This document shows positions 50,132 through 58,686 of a DNA stretch of 64,000 bases, piece by piece. The position numbers and the translations under genes were made by a program. Where the stretch lies: positions 479,668 through 543,667 of the forward strand of contig NZ_QDFV01000004.1 of the NCBI RefSeq assembly GCF_003075395.1, written 5' to 3'. The notes below the pieces were generated by a model. The model had not been told where the DNA came from, ran no database searches, and worked only from the letters and a program-made list of their open reading frames with translations. How positions within the stretch are numbered: the stretch's first letter is position 1; every line of letters begins with the position of its first letter. This stretch comes from Microbacterium sp. TPD7012 (GTDB lineage: Bacteria; Actinomycetota; Actinomycetes; Actinomycetales; Microbacteriaceae).

Positions 50132-50172
50132 GGTCCTTTCGGACCAGTCTTTTCGCTCACCGGGTACTGGTC
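50132..50172 (-). promoter_or_regulatory. switch-like 5' leader of the SMR gene
   Basis: In the minus-strand RNA, GGTCC-GAAA-GGACC (50132-50145) is a GNRA hairpin that buries the AAAGGA ribosome site. Just upstream GACCAGT-type and ACTGGTC arms (50142-50148 with 50166-50172) pair instead, using four to five of the same bases. The two structures exclude each other. The classical guanidine-I, -II and -III patterns were not recognised here. Confidence 0.5.
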
Positions 50173-50256
50173 TGCCTCGTCCGGGGCCGGAGTTCTCCGA
50201 CCACGACCGATGCTAGCGGAGGCGGCTGGGCAGGGCCTGGGCAGTGCGGGCAGGCG

Positions 50257-51114
50257 TCACGGGAGCAGACCGGCGCGTCGCGCTCGGGTGACGGCGGAGT
50301 GGCGCGTGGACGCATCGAGCTTCGACATCGCCGTTCCGAGGTAGGCCTTGACGGTGCCCTCGCGAAGTCCCAGCTGCGCGGCGATCTCCGCGTTGGTCGA
50401 GCCGAGCGCGGCGCAGGCGAGCACATCGGTCTCCCGGGGGGAGAGATGCACGGTCGGCACGGGGCCGGTGACGACCGGGACGGCGTCGCCCGCCAGAGTG
50501 ACGAGGCGCCGCTCGACCTGGGCGATCCGGGCACGGAGCTCCGGATCGTCGACGTCGGCGGCGATGCTGCGGAGCTCGGCGAAGCTCTCCCTCAGCTCCT
50601 CGCGCTGCGGGGCGGGAACCGCCTCTGCTCCCGGAGCGGATGCCCGGAGCCGGCGCTGCACCTCGTCGCGGATGCGCAGCTCATCGGCGACCGACTGCGC
50701 GACCTGCATCGCCGGGGCGGTCGTGACGCCGCCCACCTGCTCCTCATCCCACGCGCCGGCATAGAGCACTCCGCGCGGTCGACCGTGCACCACGATCGGG
50801 AGGGCGAGAAGCGTGCGCAGCCCCTCTCCCAGCACGAACACGTCGTAGTCGTGGGTGATCTGCTGCGAGGACCCGTAGTCGCTCGTCATCCGAGGGCGGA
50901 GCTCCATCATGGCTCGGCCGCCGAGGCCGCGCTCCGGGCGGACCCGCAGACCGTCGAGAGAGCGGGTGCGGTTTCCGACGATGCTCGTGACGCTGACCAC
51001 GCCCTCCTCGATGAGCCCGCCGAAGGCCACGGGAAAGCGCGTACGCCGGGCGAGCTCGCGCACCGCGTTGGCGACGAGTTCGCCTTCGGATTCGATGGCG
51101 ACGGGTGAGCTCAC
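50257..51114 (-). CDS. GAF-LuxR transcription regulator, RamA-like
   Basis: 285 residues: a GAF-type sensing domain (about 20-155, with ERGLGGRAM and VVHGRPRGVLYAGAW), a helical linker, and a C-terminal LuxR helix-turn-helix (LSPRETDVLACAALGSTNAEIAAQLG). The layout is that of RamA, which activates acetate metabolism and monocarboxylate uptake in Corynebacterium glutamicum. It reads away from a DUF485/acetate-symporter pair, which it probably controls. GTG 51114. The RamA comparison rests on layout and neighbours. Confidence 0.85.
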   Translation of the reverse strand: MSSPVAIESEGELVANAVRELARRTRFPVAFGGLIEEGVVSVTSIVGNRTRSLDGLRVRPERGLGGRAMMELRPRMTSDYGSSQQITHDYDVFVLGEGLRTLLALPIVVHGRPRGVLYAGAWDEEQVGGVTTAPAMQVAQSVADELRIRDEVQRRLRASAPGAEAVPAPQREELRESFAELRSIAADVDDPELRARIAQVERRLVTLAGDAVPVVTGPVPTVHLSPRETDVLACAALGSTNAEIAAQLGLREGTVKAYLGTAMSKLDASTRHSAVTRARRAGLLP

Positions 51115-51222
51115 GACTACCTACTTTCGGGGGTGACGGCACCGTTCCCCGTTTCGTAGCGTCGACCCTATCACCCGCAGGACCCCGTCGTGCGGGCACC
51201 GGACATGTGGCAAGGAGGCCCC

Positions 51223-51570
51223 ATGAGCGACCAGACCCCCGCGGATTCGAACAGCGCGATCGATTACATCGCGATCGAGGAATCACCGAGATTCCGAACT
51301 CTGAAACGCACGCAGCGATCCTTCATCTTCCCTCTCGCCGCGTTCTTCCTTCTCTGGTATTTCGCCTACGTGCTGCTCGCCGCATTCGCGACCGAATTCA
51401 TGGCGCAACACGTCTGGGGGGATATCACCGTCGGATTGCTCCTCGGACTGGGGCAGTTCGTCACGACCTTCGCGATCACCATGGCCTATGTGTCCTTCGC
51501 GAATCGGAAGATCGATCCGCTGGCGACGGAGATCCGTGAAGAGCTCGAGAAGGCGCAGGGCCACGCATGA
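51223..51570 (+). CDS. DUF485 membrane protein (YjcH type)
   Basis: 115 residues, two membrane helices (about 35-56 and 70-92) with SPRFRTLKRTQRSFIFPL before the first, the DUF485 mark. Almost always encoded just before acetate symporters of the SSS family, probably as an accessory subunit. ATG 51223 has AAGGAGG. Its stop overlaps the symporter ATG (ATGA). The 108-bp gap upstream has CGGGGGT at 51128, like a RamA half-site. Confidence 0.92.
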   Translation: MSDQTPADSNSAIDYIAIEESPRFRTLKRTQRSFIFPLAAFFLLWYFAYVLLAAFATEFMAQHVWGDITVGLLLGLGQFVTTFAITMAYVSFANRKIDPLATEIREELEKAQGHA

Positions 51571-53204
51571 ACATCGTCCCCTCGGCGACCGAGACGGTCG
51601 TCATCGAGAGCAACCCCGTCCTCAACATCTCGATCTTCCTCGCCTTCGTCGCGGTGACGCTCTTCATCGTCATCCGGGCCAGCCGCAACAACAAGACCGC
51701 GGCCGACTACTACGCGGCAGGGCGCTCGTTCACCGGTCCGCAGAACGGCTTCGCGATCGCGGGTGACTACCTGTCGGCGGCATCCTTCCTCGGCATCTGC
51801 GGCGCGATCGCGATCAACGGATACGACGGCTTCCTCTACTCCATCGGCTTCCTGGTGGCGTGGCTCGTCGCGCTGCTGCTCGTGGCGGAACTGATGCGCA
51901 ACACGGGGAAGTTCACGATGGCGGACGTGCTCTCCTTCCGCCTCAAGCAGCGCCCCGTGCGGATGGCGGCGGCGATCACCACGCTCGCGGTGTGCTTCTT
52001 CTACCTGCTCGCGCAGATGGCGGGCGCGGGCGGGCTGGTCTCCCTGCTGCTCGGCATCGACGGCCGGCTCGGTCAGTCGATCGTGATCGCCGTGGTCGGC
52101 GTCCTGATGATCGTCTACGTGCTGATCGGCGGCATGAAGGGAACGACGTGGGTCCAGATCGTCAAGGCCTTCCTCCTGATCGGCGGGGCGCTCGCGATGA
52201 CGATCTGGGTGCTGGCCATCCACGGCTTCAGCCTCAACACGCTTCTCGAAGCGGCCGTGGCGAACTCCGACAAGGGCGACGCGATCCTGGCCCCGGGGCT
52301 GCAGTACGGCGCGAACCCCTGGGACTTCCTGTCCCTCGGCATGGCGCTCGTGCTCGGCACGGCCGGTCTGCCGCATGTGCTGATGCGGTTCTACACGGTG
52401 CCGACGGCGAAGGAGGCCCGACGTTCGGTCGTCTGGGCGATCTGGCTGATCGGCGGGTTCTACCTGCTGACCCTCGTGCTCGGCTACGGCGCAGGCGCGC
52501 TGGTCGGTGCCGACGTGATCGCGGCGGCCCCCGGCGGAGTCAACTCCGCGGCGCCGCTGCTCGCCCTGCAGCTCGGAGGGCCCGTGCTCCTCGGCTTCAT
52601 CTCGGCGGTGGCGTTCGCGACCATCCTCGCAGTGGTCGCCGGCCTCACGATCACGGCGGCGGCGTCGTTCGCTCATGACATCTACGCGAACGTGATCCAG
52701 AAGGGGAAGAAGGATGCCGCGGGCGAGCCCGTGGAGGCCGACCCGAACGCCGAGGTGCGCGTCGCACGTCGGACGGTGATCGTCATCGGCATCCTGGCGA
52801 TCATCGGCGGAATCGGGGCACAGGGGCAGAACATCGCGTTCCTCGTCGCACTGGCCTTCGCCGTCGCGGCATCCGCCAATCTCCCGACGATCCTCTACTC
52901 GCTCTTCTGGCGGCGCTTCTCGACCCGTGGCGCGGTGTGGAGCATGTACGGCGGGCTCGGGTCGGCGATCCTCCTGATCGTCCTGTCGCCGGTGTTCTCC
53001 GGGACGCCGACGTCGATGATCCCCGGGATCGACATCGCGATCTGGCCGCTGAACAACCCCGGCATCGTGTCCATCCCGCTCGGCTTCCTGCTGGGCTGGC
53101 TCGGCACCGTCACGAGCAGTCGGAAGGAGTCGCCGCAGCTCGCCGCCGAGATGGAGGTGCGTTCGCTCACCGGCTTCGGGGCCGAGAAGGCGACGGAGCA
53201 CTGA
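51567..53204 (+). CDS. actP: cation:acetate/monocarboxylate symporter (ActP/MctC)
   Basis: 545 residues, thirteen membrane helices of the sodium:solute symporter family. RASRNNKTAADYYAAGRSF near the start, GDYLSAASFLGICG, and GTAGLPHVLMRFYTV are typical of ActP and MctC. Takes up acetate, propionate or pyruvate. A terminator follows at 53222. Confidence 0.93.
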   Translation: MNIVPSATETVVIESNPVLNISIFLAFVAVTLFIVIRASRNNKTAADYYAAGRSFTGPQNGFAIAGDYLSAASFLGICGAIAINGYDGFLYSIGFLVAWLVALLLVAELMRNTGKFTMADVLSFRLKQRPVRMAAAITTLAVCFFYLLAQMAGAGGLVSLLLGIDGRLGQSIVIAVVGVLMIVYVLIGGMKGTTWVQIVKAFLLIGGALAMTIWVLAIHGFSLNTLLEAAVANSDKGDAILAPGLQYGANPWDFLSLGMALVLGTAGLPHVLMRFYTVPTAKEARRSVVWAIWLIGGFYLLTLVLGYGAGALVGADVIAAAPGGVNSAAPLLALQLGGPVLLGFISAVAFATILAVVAGLTITAAASFAHDIYANVIQKGKKDAAGEPVEADPNAEVRVARRTVIVIGILAIIGGIGAQGQNIAFLVALAFAVAASANLPTILYSLFWRRFSTRGAVWSMYGGLGSAILLIVLSPVFSGTPTSMIPGIDIAIWPLNNPGIVSIPLGFLLGWLGTVTSSRKESPQLAAEMEVRSLTGFGAEKATEH

Positions 53205-53221
53205 CCTCGGGAGCCTCGAGC

Positions 53222-53256
53222 ACGTGGACCCGGCGGCCTACTCGCCGGGTCCACGT
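53222..53256. terminator. terminator between actP and the alkyltransferase-like gene
   Basis: ACGTGGACCCGGCG and CGCCGGGTCCACGT, a perfect 14-bp stem with a 7-nt loop between two convergent genes. Confidence 0.8.
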
Positions 53257-53276
53257 CGTCTCGGGGGAGGCGTCGG

Positions 53277-53789
53277 TCAGCGGGACTCGAGGTCCAGCAG
53301 GAACGTCTTGCGCTCCGGGTGCGCGCCGTAGTGACCTGGCGTCCCGTCGGAGCGCACGACGCGGTGCACGGGGACGATGATCGAGAACGGCGTCAGGCGG
53401 CAGGCGGTGCCGACCGCCCGCGCCGCTCCGGGGTGACCGGCGAGCACGGCGACCTCGCCGTAGCTGAGCGTCTCGCCCCATGCGATGCCGCAGATCGTCT
53501 GCAGGGCGAGCAGGGGGAATCCCTCGACCAGCCGCCAGTCGAGACGGAGGTGATCCTCGAAGCGGACCGGTTCCCCGTCGAAGTACGCCGCGAGCAGGTG
53601 GGCCAGCTCGTCGGCCGCGCCGGGGTCGGGCTCCGGCATCGCGTGCAGCTGCCGCGCTACGCCCTCGAGGAGCCAGGGCACCGAGGGGTCTTCGGATTCG
53701 GAGAGGTCGAAGCGTACGATGCCCTCGTCGGAGAACACCGCGAGAGCATCCCCGAACGGGGTGGGTGCGAAGTCGTAGCGGAAGGTCAT
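53277..53789 (-). CDS. alkyltransferase-like protein: Ogt homologue lacking the active-site cysteine
   Basis: 170 residues, the full length of O6-alkylguanine-DNA alkyltransferases, with an N-terminal domain, the TLSYGEVAVLAGHPGAARAVG helix region with its Arg finger (R124), and a final GHYGAHPERKTFLL. The active-site motif PCHRV reads P140-V141-H142-R143-V: codon GTG replaces a Cys codon. It therefore cannot accept the alkyl group and should act, if at all, by binding lesions, as ATL proteins do to recruit repair. CAGTAT ends six bases before the ATG. No frameshift is seen. Confidence 0.88.
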   Translation of the reverse strand: MTFRYDFAPTPFGDALAVFSDEGIVRFDLSESEDPSVPWLLEGVARQLHAMPEPDPGAADELAHLLAAYFDGEPVRFEDHLRLDWRLVEGFPLLALQTICGIAWGETLSYGEVAVLAGHPGAARAVGTACRLTPFSIIVPVHRVVRSDGTPGHYGAHPERKTFLLDLESR

Positions 53790-53917
53790 GCATCCATACT
53801 GAACCGACGCGGCGACCTCGCGGACGCGGCAGTCCGCTCCGCGTGGACAACCGGGTTCGCGGTCCGTGTGTTGCAGGAGGAGTCGCGAGCGCCCGTCAGA
53901 GGCCAGAATTCCGGTGA

Positions 53918-53931
53918 AACCCGCCCGGGTT
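53918..53931. promoter_or_regulatory. candidate operator before the helicase-nuclease gene
   Basis: AACCCG-CC-CGGGTT is a perfect inverted repeat ending 37 bp before the GTG (and likely transcript start) at 53969, thus lying across the -35 region. Outer bases GGT and ACC extend it loosely. Confidence 0.4.
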
Positions 53932-53968
53932 ACCCCGGCTCGCGCTCTCGCGCGCCTAGGGTGTCAGT

Positions 53969-56900
53969 GTGTGGCGACGTGAGGGCAGGTCTGCGGATGA
54001 CGCGGTGGCGGAGGCCGCTGTGACCCTCGGCGATCTGCACGAGTCGAGCACCGGTGTCGAGATCGCGCACGCCGCCGAGGCCGAGCGCACCCGTCTGCGG
54101 GCCGAGGCTGCCGATCTCGGCGGGCCCTCGCCTCTGGTCAGCTTCCGCGACGGGCCCGAGTCGGGCATCGACATCTCGAAGGCGCACCCCGGCAGCCTTC
54201 CCCAGTTCATCACCGGCAAGTCGACGCTCCTGTCGAACCTGTTCCGCGACGAGGTCGGGCTCCGCACCGCGCGGCTCGCCGCCGAGCGGATCACGGCCAA
54301 GAACACCGAGCTGCGCACCGTGCGGGGGATCGAGGCCGTGCACCTCGCGGTCGGCGTCGCCCGCTGGCGCATCGGCGGTGCGGGCTTCGCCGCTCCCGTC
54401 CTGCTGCGGCCTCTGGCGATCCGGCGGCACCACTCCGACTTCGAGCTCAAGCTCCAGGGTGCGTTCGAGGTGAATCCCGAGCTCGTGCGCATCGCGCGCG
54501 AGCACTTCGGGATCTCGATCGACCCCGCATCCCTCGCGGCGCTCGCCTACGACGGCGGCATCTTCAAGCCGCAGCCCGTGATCGACAGCCTCCGCGCGAC
54601 GACGCGATCGATCGACACGTTCTCGGTGGAGCCCCGGCTCGTCGTCTCGACGTTCGCCGATGTCTCCGCGGCGATGTCCCGCGACGGCGGGAGTCTCGAT
54701 CACCTGGTGCTGAACGCACTCAACGGCCACGTCGGCGACCGGGAGCAGGTCTCCGCACCGCGGGCGGCACCGCACCACACCTCTCCGGACGACCGTGCAC
54801 CGGCATCCGACAACCTCCTCCTCGATGCGGATGCCGAGCAGGAGGCCGTGCTCGCACGCATCGCCGCCGGGCACTCGCTCACGGTGGCGACGCTTCCGGG
54901 CACCGGCGGCACGCAGACGGTCATCAACGCGCTGGGCGAGCTCGTGCGCGCGGGCAAGCGCGTGCTGGTGGTCTCGGCACGGCGTTCGACGCTCGACGGC
55001 GTGCGTCATCGTCTCGCCGGCATCGGGCTCGACAGCCTCGCGATCTCTCCGGCGAGCGTGCGCCGCGACCTCGTCCGTGCCATCGGGCGCAACGAGAAGG
55101 CCGCAGCGCCCAAGGTGAGCGAGGTGGACGACGCGCTCGTGCGTCTGCGCACCGTGCTGCGCGACTACCGGCAGGCGCTCACGTCGCCGATCCCCGGGAC
55201 CGATGCGTCGGTCCTCGACGCGACCCGTCACCTCACGCGCCTCGCATCGCTTCCCGTTCCGCCGTCGACGACGGCTCGTCTCGGACCCGACGCCCTGCGC
55301 CGTCTGGCCGCCGATCGGACCGAGGCATCCGAGTCGCTGGCCCAGGCCGCACGCCTGGGCGAATTCCGCTTCGGTCCCGACGACTCGCCCTGGTACGGCG
55401 TGACTTTCGCCAGCACCGAGGCCGCACGCGCCGCGCACGAGCTCGCCGGACGCCTGCACGCGAGCAGCGTGCCCACGCTCCTCGAGCGCGGCTACGAGCT
55501 GATCGCCCAGACGCACATGCGCCCGTTCTCGACCGTCGACGAGCTCGGCGAGTATCTGCGCCTGCTGCAGGGCATCCGCGACTCGCTCGACCGGTTCAGC
55601 CCCACGGTGTTCGAGCGTCCGCTGGGCGAGCTCATCCAGGCCCATGGCTCGCGCCGTGACGCGCCCGGTCTGTCCGCCGCCAATCGCCGACGGCTGCGGC
55701 GCCTCGCGAAGGAGTACGTGCGCCCCGGCGTCCACGTCACCGAGATGCACGAGGCTCTGCTGCGCATCCAGACGCAGCGCACGCAGTGGCAGCGGTTCGT
55801 CGAGGCCGGCGTCGCACCTGAGGTGCCGCTGGGTCTGGGCGACGTCGCCGCCTCCTGGCAGCGGGTGGAGGCGGAGCTCGCGGAGCTCGATGCCGCGCTC
55901 GGCCGCCGCGAGCCGCTGGCGACCCTCCCGGTCGCGCGGCTGGTCCGCACGCTGGCCGGTCTCGCCGAGAAGTCCGACGTGTTCGACAACCTCGTGGAGC
56001 GTGCGCAGCTGCGCGACCGTCTCGCGCTGCTCGGCCTGGAGCCGCTGCTCGCGGAGCTCTCCGTGCGCCATGTCGCCGAGTCCCGGGTGGGCGACGAGCT
56101 CGAGTTCGCCTGGTGGCAGTCGCTCCTGGAGCGGGCGCTGCAGGACAACCGGGCGCTCCTCGGTGCGAACACCGCGGTCGTGGACCGGCTCGAACGCGAC
56201 TTCCGCCTCGTCGACGAGGCCCATGCCGCGATGGCCGGCCCTCTGCTCGCCTGGCAGCTCGCGAACCAGTGGCGGATCGCGATCGTCGACGAGCCGCAGC
56301 AGTCGCAGCATCTCCGTCGGGCGCTGACGCAGCCGGCGACGACGACGGCCGAGGTCGTCAGCTCCGCGCCCGCGCTCATCGACGTGCTGGCCCCGGTCTG
56401 GATCTCCTCTCCGTACCTCGTCCCCGAGATCCCCGACTCCGTCGAGTTCGACACCGTGCTGCTGGTCGACGCCGCCGCGATCAACCTCGCGGAGGCCGCG
56501 CCGGCGATCCGTCGCGCGCGGCAGATCGTCGCGTTCGGCGACCCGGTCACACAGCGTCCGACTCCCTTCCACATCGCGGTGGACCCGGTGGAGTCCTGGG
56601 AGGCGGAGGTCCCGTTCGACGACGTCTCCGTCTTCGAGCGGCTGTCCGAGCTCCTCCCGGTGATGACGCTCACGCGCAGCTACCGTGCCGGAGGCGAGGA
56701 CCTCGCCGAGCTCATCAACGACGCCTTCTACGGCGGAGAGATCGTGTCGCTGCCGTGGGCCGGCTCCTACCTCGGACGCGGCAGCCTGACGGTCGACTAC
56801 GTCGAGGGCGGGACCGGTGCACCGGACCCGGTGTCGGGCGCGGTCGAGAGCCCGGACGCGGAGGTGGCCAGGGTCGTGACCCTCGTCGTCGAGCATGCGA

Positions 56901-57688
56901 TCCATCGGCCGTCCGAGTCGCTGATGGTCGTCACGGCCAGCACGCGTCACGCCGAGCGCGTCCGCGCGGCCGTCACCTCGGCGTTCGCCGGCCGATCCGA
57001 TGTCGCGGACTTCGTCGGTCGAGACACCGCGGAGCCCTTCGCGGTGCTGACGCTGGAGGAATCCGTCGCCGAGAGCCGTGACCGGGTGATCTTCTCTCTC
57101 GGCTTCGGACTCACGAAGCACGGTCGGGTGCTGAGCGACTTCGGCGATCTCTCGACCCCCGACGGCGAGCGGCTGCTCACGGTCGGCATGACACGTGCCC
57201 GCCGCTCGATGGTGATCGTCTCGTCCATCCGCCCCTCGGCCTTCGATGACGGACGGCTGGAGCACGGCGCCGCCACGCTGATGTCGATCCTCGGCGGACT
57301 CGCCGCACGGAGCAGGGACGCCCGGCTGGAGGATCTCGCCGATCCGCTCACGCTCGCCCTGGCACGCGAGCTGCGACGCCTCGGAGCATCCGTCGACGTC
57401 GACTACCGCGGGCTCCTTCCGCTGGTCGCGCAGCACGACGGCAAGGCCGTCGTGATCGAATCGGATCCGGAGTCCCGCGGGGACTCGCTGCGGGAGACGC
57501 TGCGGCTGCGACCGCATGTGCTGCGGAGACTGGGATGGCACTACGTGCGCGTGCACGCGTTCGATCTCTACAGCGATCCGGTCACCGCCGCGACGCGCAT
57601 CGCGGGTGTGCTCGGCATCTCCGAGTCGGCGCCGCGCGTCGAGAACGACACGCAGCCGATCGACATCATCGACCCTGAGAATGGCTGA
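53969..57688 (+). CDS. very large SF1-helicase-like protein with C-terminal REase_MTES_1575-type domain; degraded ATPase motifs
   Basis: 1239 residues. The core follows the SF1 plan (QEAVLARIAAGHSL, then the P-loop, motif III GDPVTQRP, LTRSYRAGGEDLAELIN, VGMTRARRSMVIVS). Yet the P-loop reads PGTGGTQT (310-317), Gly in place of the essential Lys, and motif II reads LLVDAAA (D834, A835) in place of DEA. The last ~110 residues (AVVIESD, DSLRETLRLRPHVLRRLGW, YVRVHAFDLY) match the Vsr-like REase_MTES_1575 fold, with a changed catalytic region. ATP hydrolysis looks lost, so it may bind DNA without unwinding. GTG 53969 follows TAGGGT by six bases. The small gene after it overlaps by 8 bp. Confidence 0.82.
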   Translation: MWRREGRSADDAVAEAAVTLGDLHESSTGVEIAHAAEAERTRLRAEAADLGGPSPLVSFRDGPESGIDISKAHPGSLPQFITGKSTLLSNLFRDEVGLRTARLAAERITAKNTELRTVRGIEAVHLAVGVARWRIGGAGFAAPVLLRPLAIRRHHSDFELKLQGAFEVNPELVRIAREHFGISIDPASLAALAYDGGIFKPQPVIDSLRATTRSIDTFSVEPRLVVSTFADVSAAMSRDGGSLDHLVLNALNGHVGDREQVSAPRAAPHHTSPDDRAPASDNLLLDADAEQEAVLARIAAGHSLTVATLPGTGGTQTVINALGELVRAGKRVLVVSARRSTLDGVRHRLAGIGLDSLAISPASVRRDLVRAIGRNEKAAAPKVSEVDDALVRLRTVLRDYRQALTSPIPGTDASVLDATRHLTRLASLPVPPSTTARLGPDALRRLAADRTEASESLAQAARLGEFRFGPDDSPWYGVTFASTEAARAAHELAGRLHASSVPTLLERGYELIAQTHMRPFSTVDELGEYLRLLQGIRDSLDRFSPTVFERPLGELIQAHGSRRDAPGLSAANRRRLRRLAKEYVRPGVHVTEMHEALLRIQTQRTQWQRFVEAGVAPEVPLGLGDVAASWQRVEAELAELDAALGRREPLATLPVARLVRTLAGLAEKSDVFDNLVERAQLRDRLALLGLEPLLAELSVRHVAESRVGDELEFAWWQSLLERALQDNRALLGANTAVVDRLERDFRLVDEAHAAMAGPLLAWQLANQWRIAIVDEPQQSQHLRRALTQPATTTAEVVSSAPALIDVLAPVWISSPYLVPEIPDSVEFDTVLLVDAAAINLAEAAPAIRRARQIVAFGDPVTQRPTPFHIAVDPVESWEAEVPFDDVSVFERLSELLPVMTLTRSYRAGGEDLAELINDAFYGGEIVSLPWAGSYLGRGSLTVDYVEGGTGAPDPVSGAVESPDAEVARVVTLVVEHAIHRPSESLMVVTASTRHAERVRAAVTSAFAGRSDVADFVGRDTAEPFAVLTLEESVAESRDRVIFSLGFGLTKHGRVLSDFGDLSTPDGERLLTVGMTRARRSMVIVSSIRPSAFDDGRLEHGAATLMSILGGLAARSRDARLEDLADPLTLALARELRRLGASVDVDYRGLLPLVAQHDGKAVVIESDPESRGDSLRETLRLRPHVLRRLGWHYVRVHAFDLYSDPVTAATRIAGVLGISESAPRVENDTQPIDIIDPENG

Positions 57689-57890
57689 GCAGTCCGAGCC
57701 CGATCCGGACGGTCAGCGCGTCGTCCGCGTCGCCGGAGCGCGCAGGGCGCGACTCACGCCAGTGCCCGGCAGCGACCCCGCACCGGAGTCCGGTCCCGAG
57801 ACCGACGATGACGACGTGGCCGCGGCACCTCGCGGTCCGAAGGGTCCCAATGACGACCGCCTGATGCAGGACGTGCCGCCGCACTACTGA
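57681..57890 (+). CDS. small hydrophilic protein, unknown function
   Basis: 69 residues, mostly disordered: basic middle (VVRVAGARRARLTPVPG), acidic stretch (ETDDDDVAA) and a C-terminal NDDRLMQDVPPHY that looks conserved. ATG 57681 lies 8 bp before the helicase stop, so the two are translated together. Probably an accessory of the large protein; nothing more can be said. Confidence 0.65.
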   Translation: MAEQSEPDPDGQRVVRVAGARRARLTPVPGSDPAPESGPETDDDDVAAAPRGPKGPNDDRLMQDVPPHY

Positions 57891-57904
57891 GTGCCCCCAC
57901 GCGA

Positions 57905-57938
57905 AACCGCCGCCGCCCCGGAGGGGACGGCGGCGGTT
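57905..57938. terminator. terminator between the helicase unit and mscL
   Basis: AACCGCCGCCG and CGGCGGCGGTT pair, with CCCC-GGA-GGGG inside, giving one long stem of about 15 bp between convergent genes. Confidence 0.8.
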
Positions 57939-57954
57939 CTCACGGAGTGGCGGA

Positions 57955-58374
57955 CTAGGCGCGCTGGCTCTTGAGCAGGTCGCGGATCTCGACGAGCAGC
58001 TCCGCCTCGGTGGCGGCGGCGGGCTCGTCCTCCGGCTCCTCGGCCCTCGTGCCCTTGCGGGCCTCGACATGCGCCTTGAAGGTGTTCATCGGCAGGACGA
58101 ACACGAAGTACACGACCACGGCGACGGCGAGGAAGCTGATGATGGCCGAGATCAGATCCCCGAGAGGGAAGGTGACCATGTCGCCGTAGATGCTCGGGAT
58201 CTGGGGCCCGAACTGGCCGGCGGCATCCGCCTTGAAGAAGAGCGAGACGAGCGGAGTGATGATGCTGGCCACGACGGAGTTGACGATCGCGGTGAACGCG
58301 GAGCCGATGACCACGGCCACGGCGAGATCGATCACGTTTCCGCGGAGGATGAAGTCCTTGAAGCCTTTGAGCAT
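57955..58374 (-). CDS. mscL: large-conductance mechanosensitive channel MscL
   Basis: 139 residues. MLKGFKDFILRGNVIDLAVAVVIG is the MscL N-terminal helix and TM1 start, with the pore-lining Gly/Ala/Val pattern; TM2 is about 73-95, followed by a charged cytoplasmic bundle (EAELLVEIRDLLKSQRA). It opens under high membrane tension and vents solutes. ATG 58374 with GGGAG upstream. Last gene of the 5-FCL/FmdB/mscL unit. Confidence 0.96.
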   Translation of the reverse strand: MLKGFKDFILRGNVIDLAVAVVIGSAFTAIVNSVVASIITPLVSLFFKADAAGQFGPQIPSIYGDMVTFPLGDLISAIISFLAVAVVVYFVFVLPMNTFKAHVEARKGTRAEEPEDEPAAATEAELLVEIRDLLKSQRA

Positions 58375-58398
58375 GGGATCTCCCAACGGGTCGGGGCC

Positions 58399-58671
58399 TC
58401 AGGAAGAGGCCGGAGTCGACGCAGCAGCCGGTGCGGCGCTCGTCTTCGACTCCGACTTCGATGATGCCGAACCCTCGCCCGATCCGCCTGATTTGGCGCG
58501 CGAGTCCGTGCGGTAGAACCCCGAGCCGTTGAAGGTGACGCCGATCGAACCGTACTGCTTGCGCAGCGTGCCCCCGCACTCGGGGCATTCGGTGAGCGCG
58601 TTGTCGGAGAAGCTCTGGACGGCGTCGAACTGGTGTCCGCACGACGTGCAGGCATAGGCGTAGGTGGGCAT
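58399..58671 (-). CDS. FmdB-family zinc-ribbon protein
   Basis: 90 residues. MPTYAYACTSCGHQFD and TECPECGGTLRK give the two CxxC pairs of the FmdB ribbon; the second half is a Ser/Ala/Lys-rich disordered tail. Role unsettled, perhaps regulatory. ATG 58671 has AAGGA. Usually found between 5-FCL and mscL in actinobacteria, as here. Confidence 0.9.
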   Translation of the reverse strand: MPTYAYACTSCGHQFDAVQSFSDNALTECPECGGTLRKQYGSIGVTFNGSGFYRTDSRAKSGGSGEGSASSKSESKTSAAPAAASTPASS

Positions 58672-58686
58672 GGGGGTCCTTGCGGG

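Noticed and set aside
50132..50256. Classical guanidine-I (ykkC) riboswitch
   Set aside because: ACTGGTCCGA recalls part of the ykkC pattern, but the CTAGGG-type first block and the ACACGG segment are missing, so I describe only the hairpins.
53277..53789. Frameshift as the cause of the missing cysteine in the alkyltransferase homologue
   Set aside because: The frame matches the family on both sides of the motif; a single codon substitution explains it.
53930..57556. 1208-codon antisense frame opposite the helicase-nuclease
   Set aside because: Low-complexity Arg/Gly/Asp/Val composition, no start signal, and the opposite strand carries clear helicase motifs.
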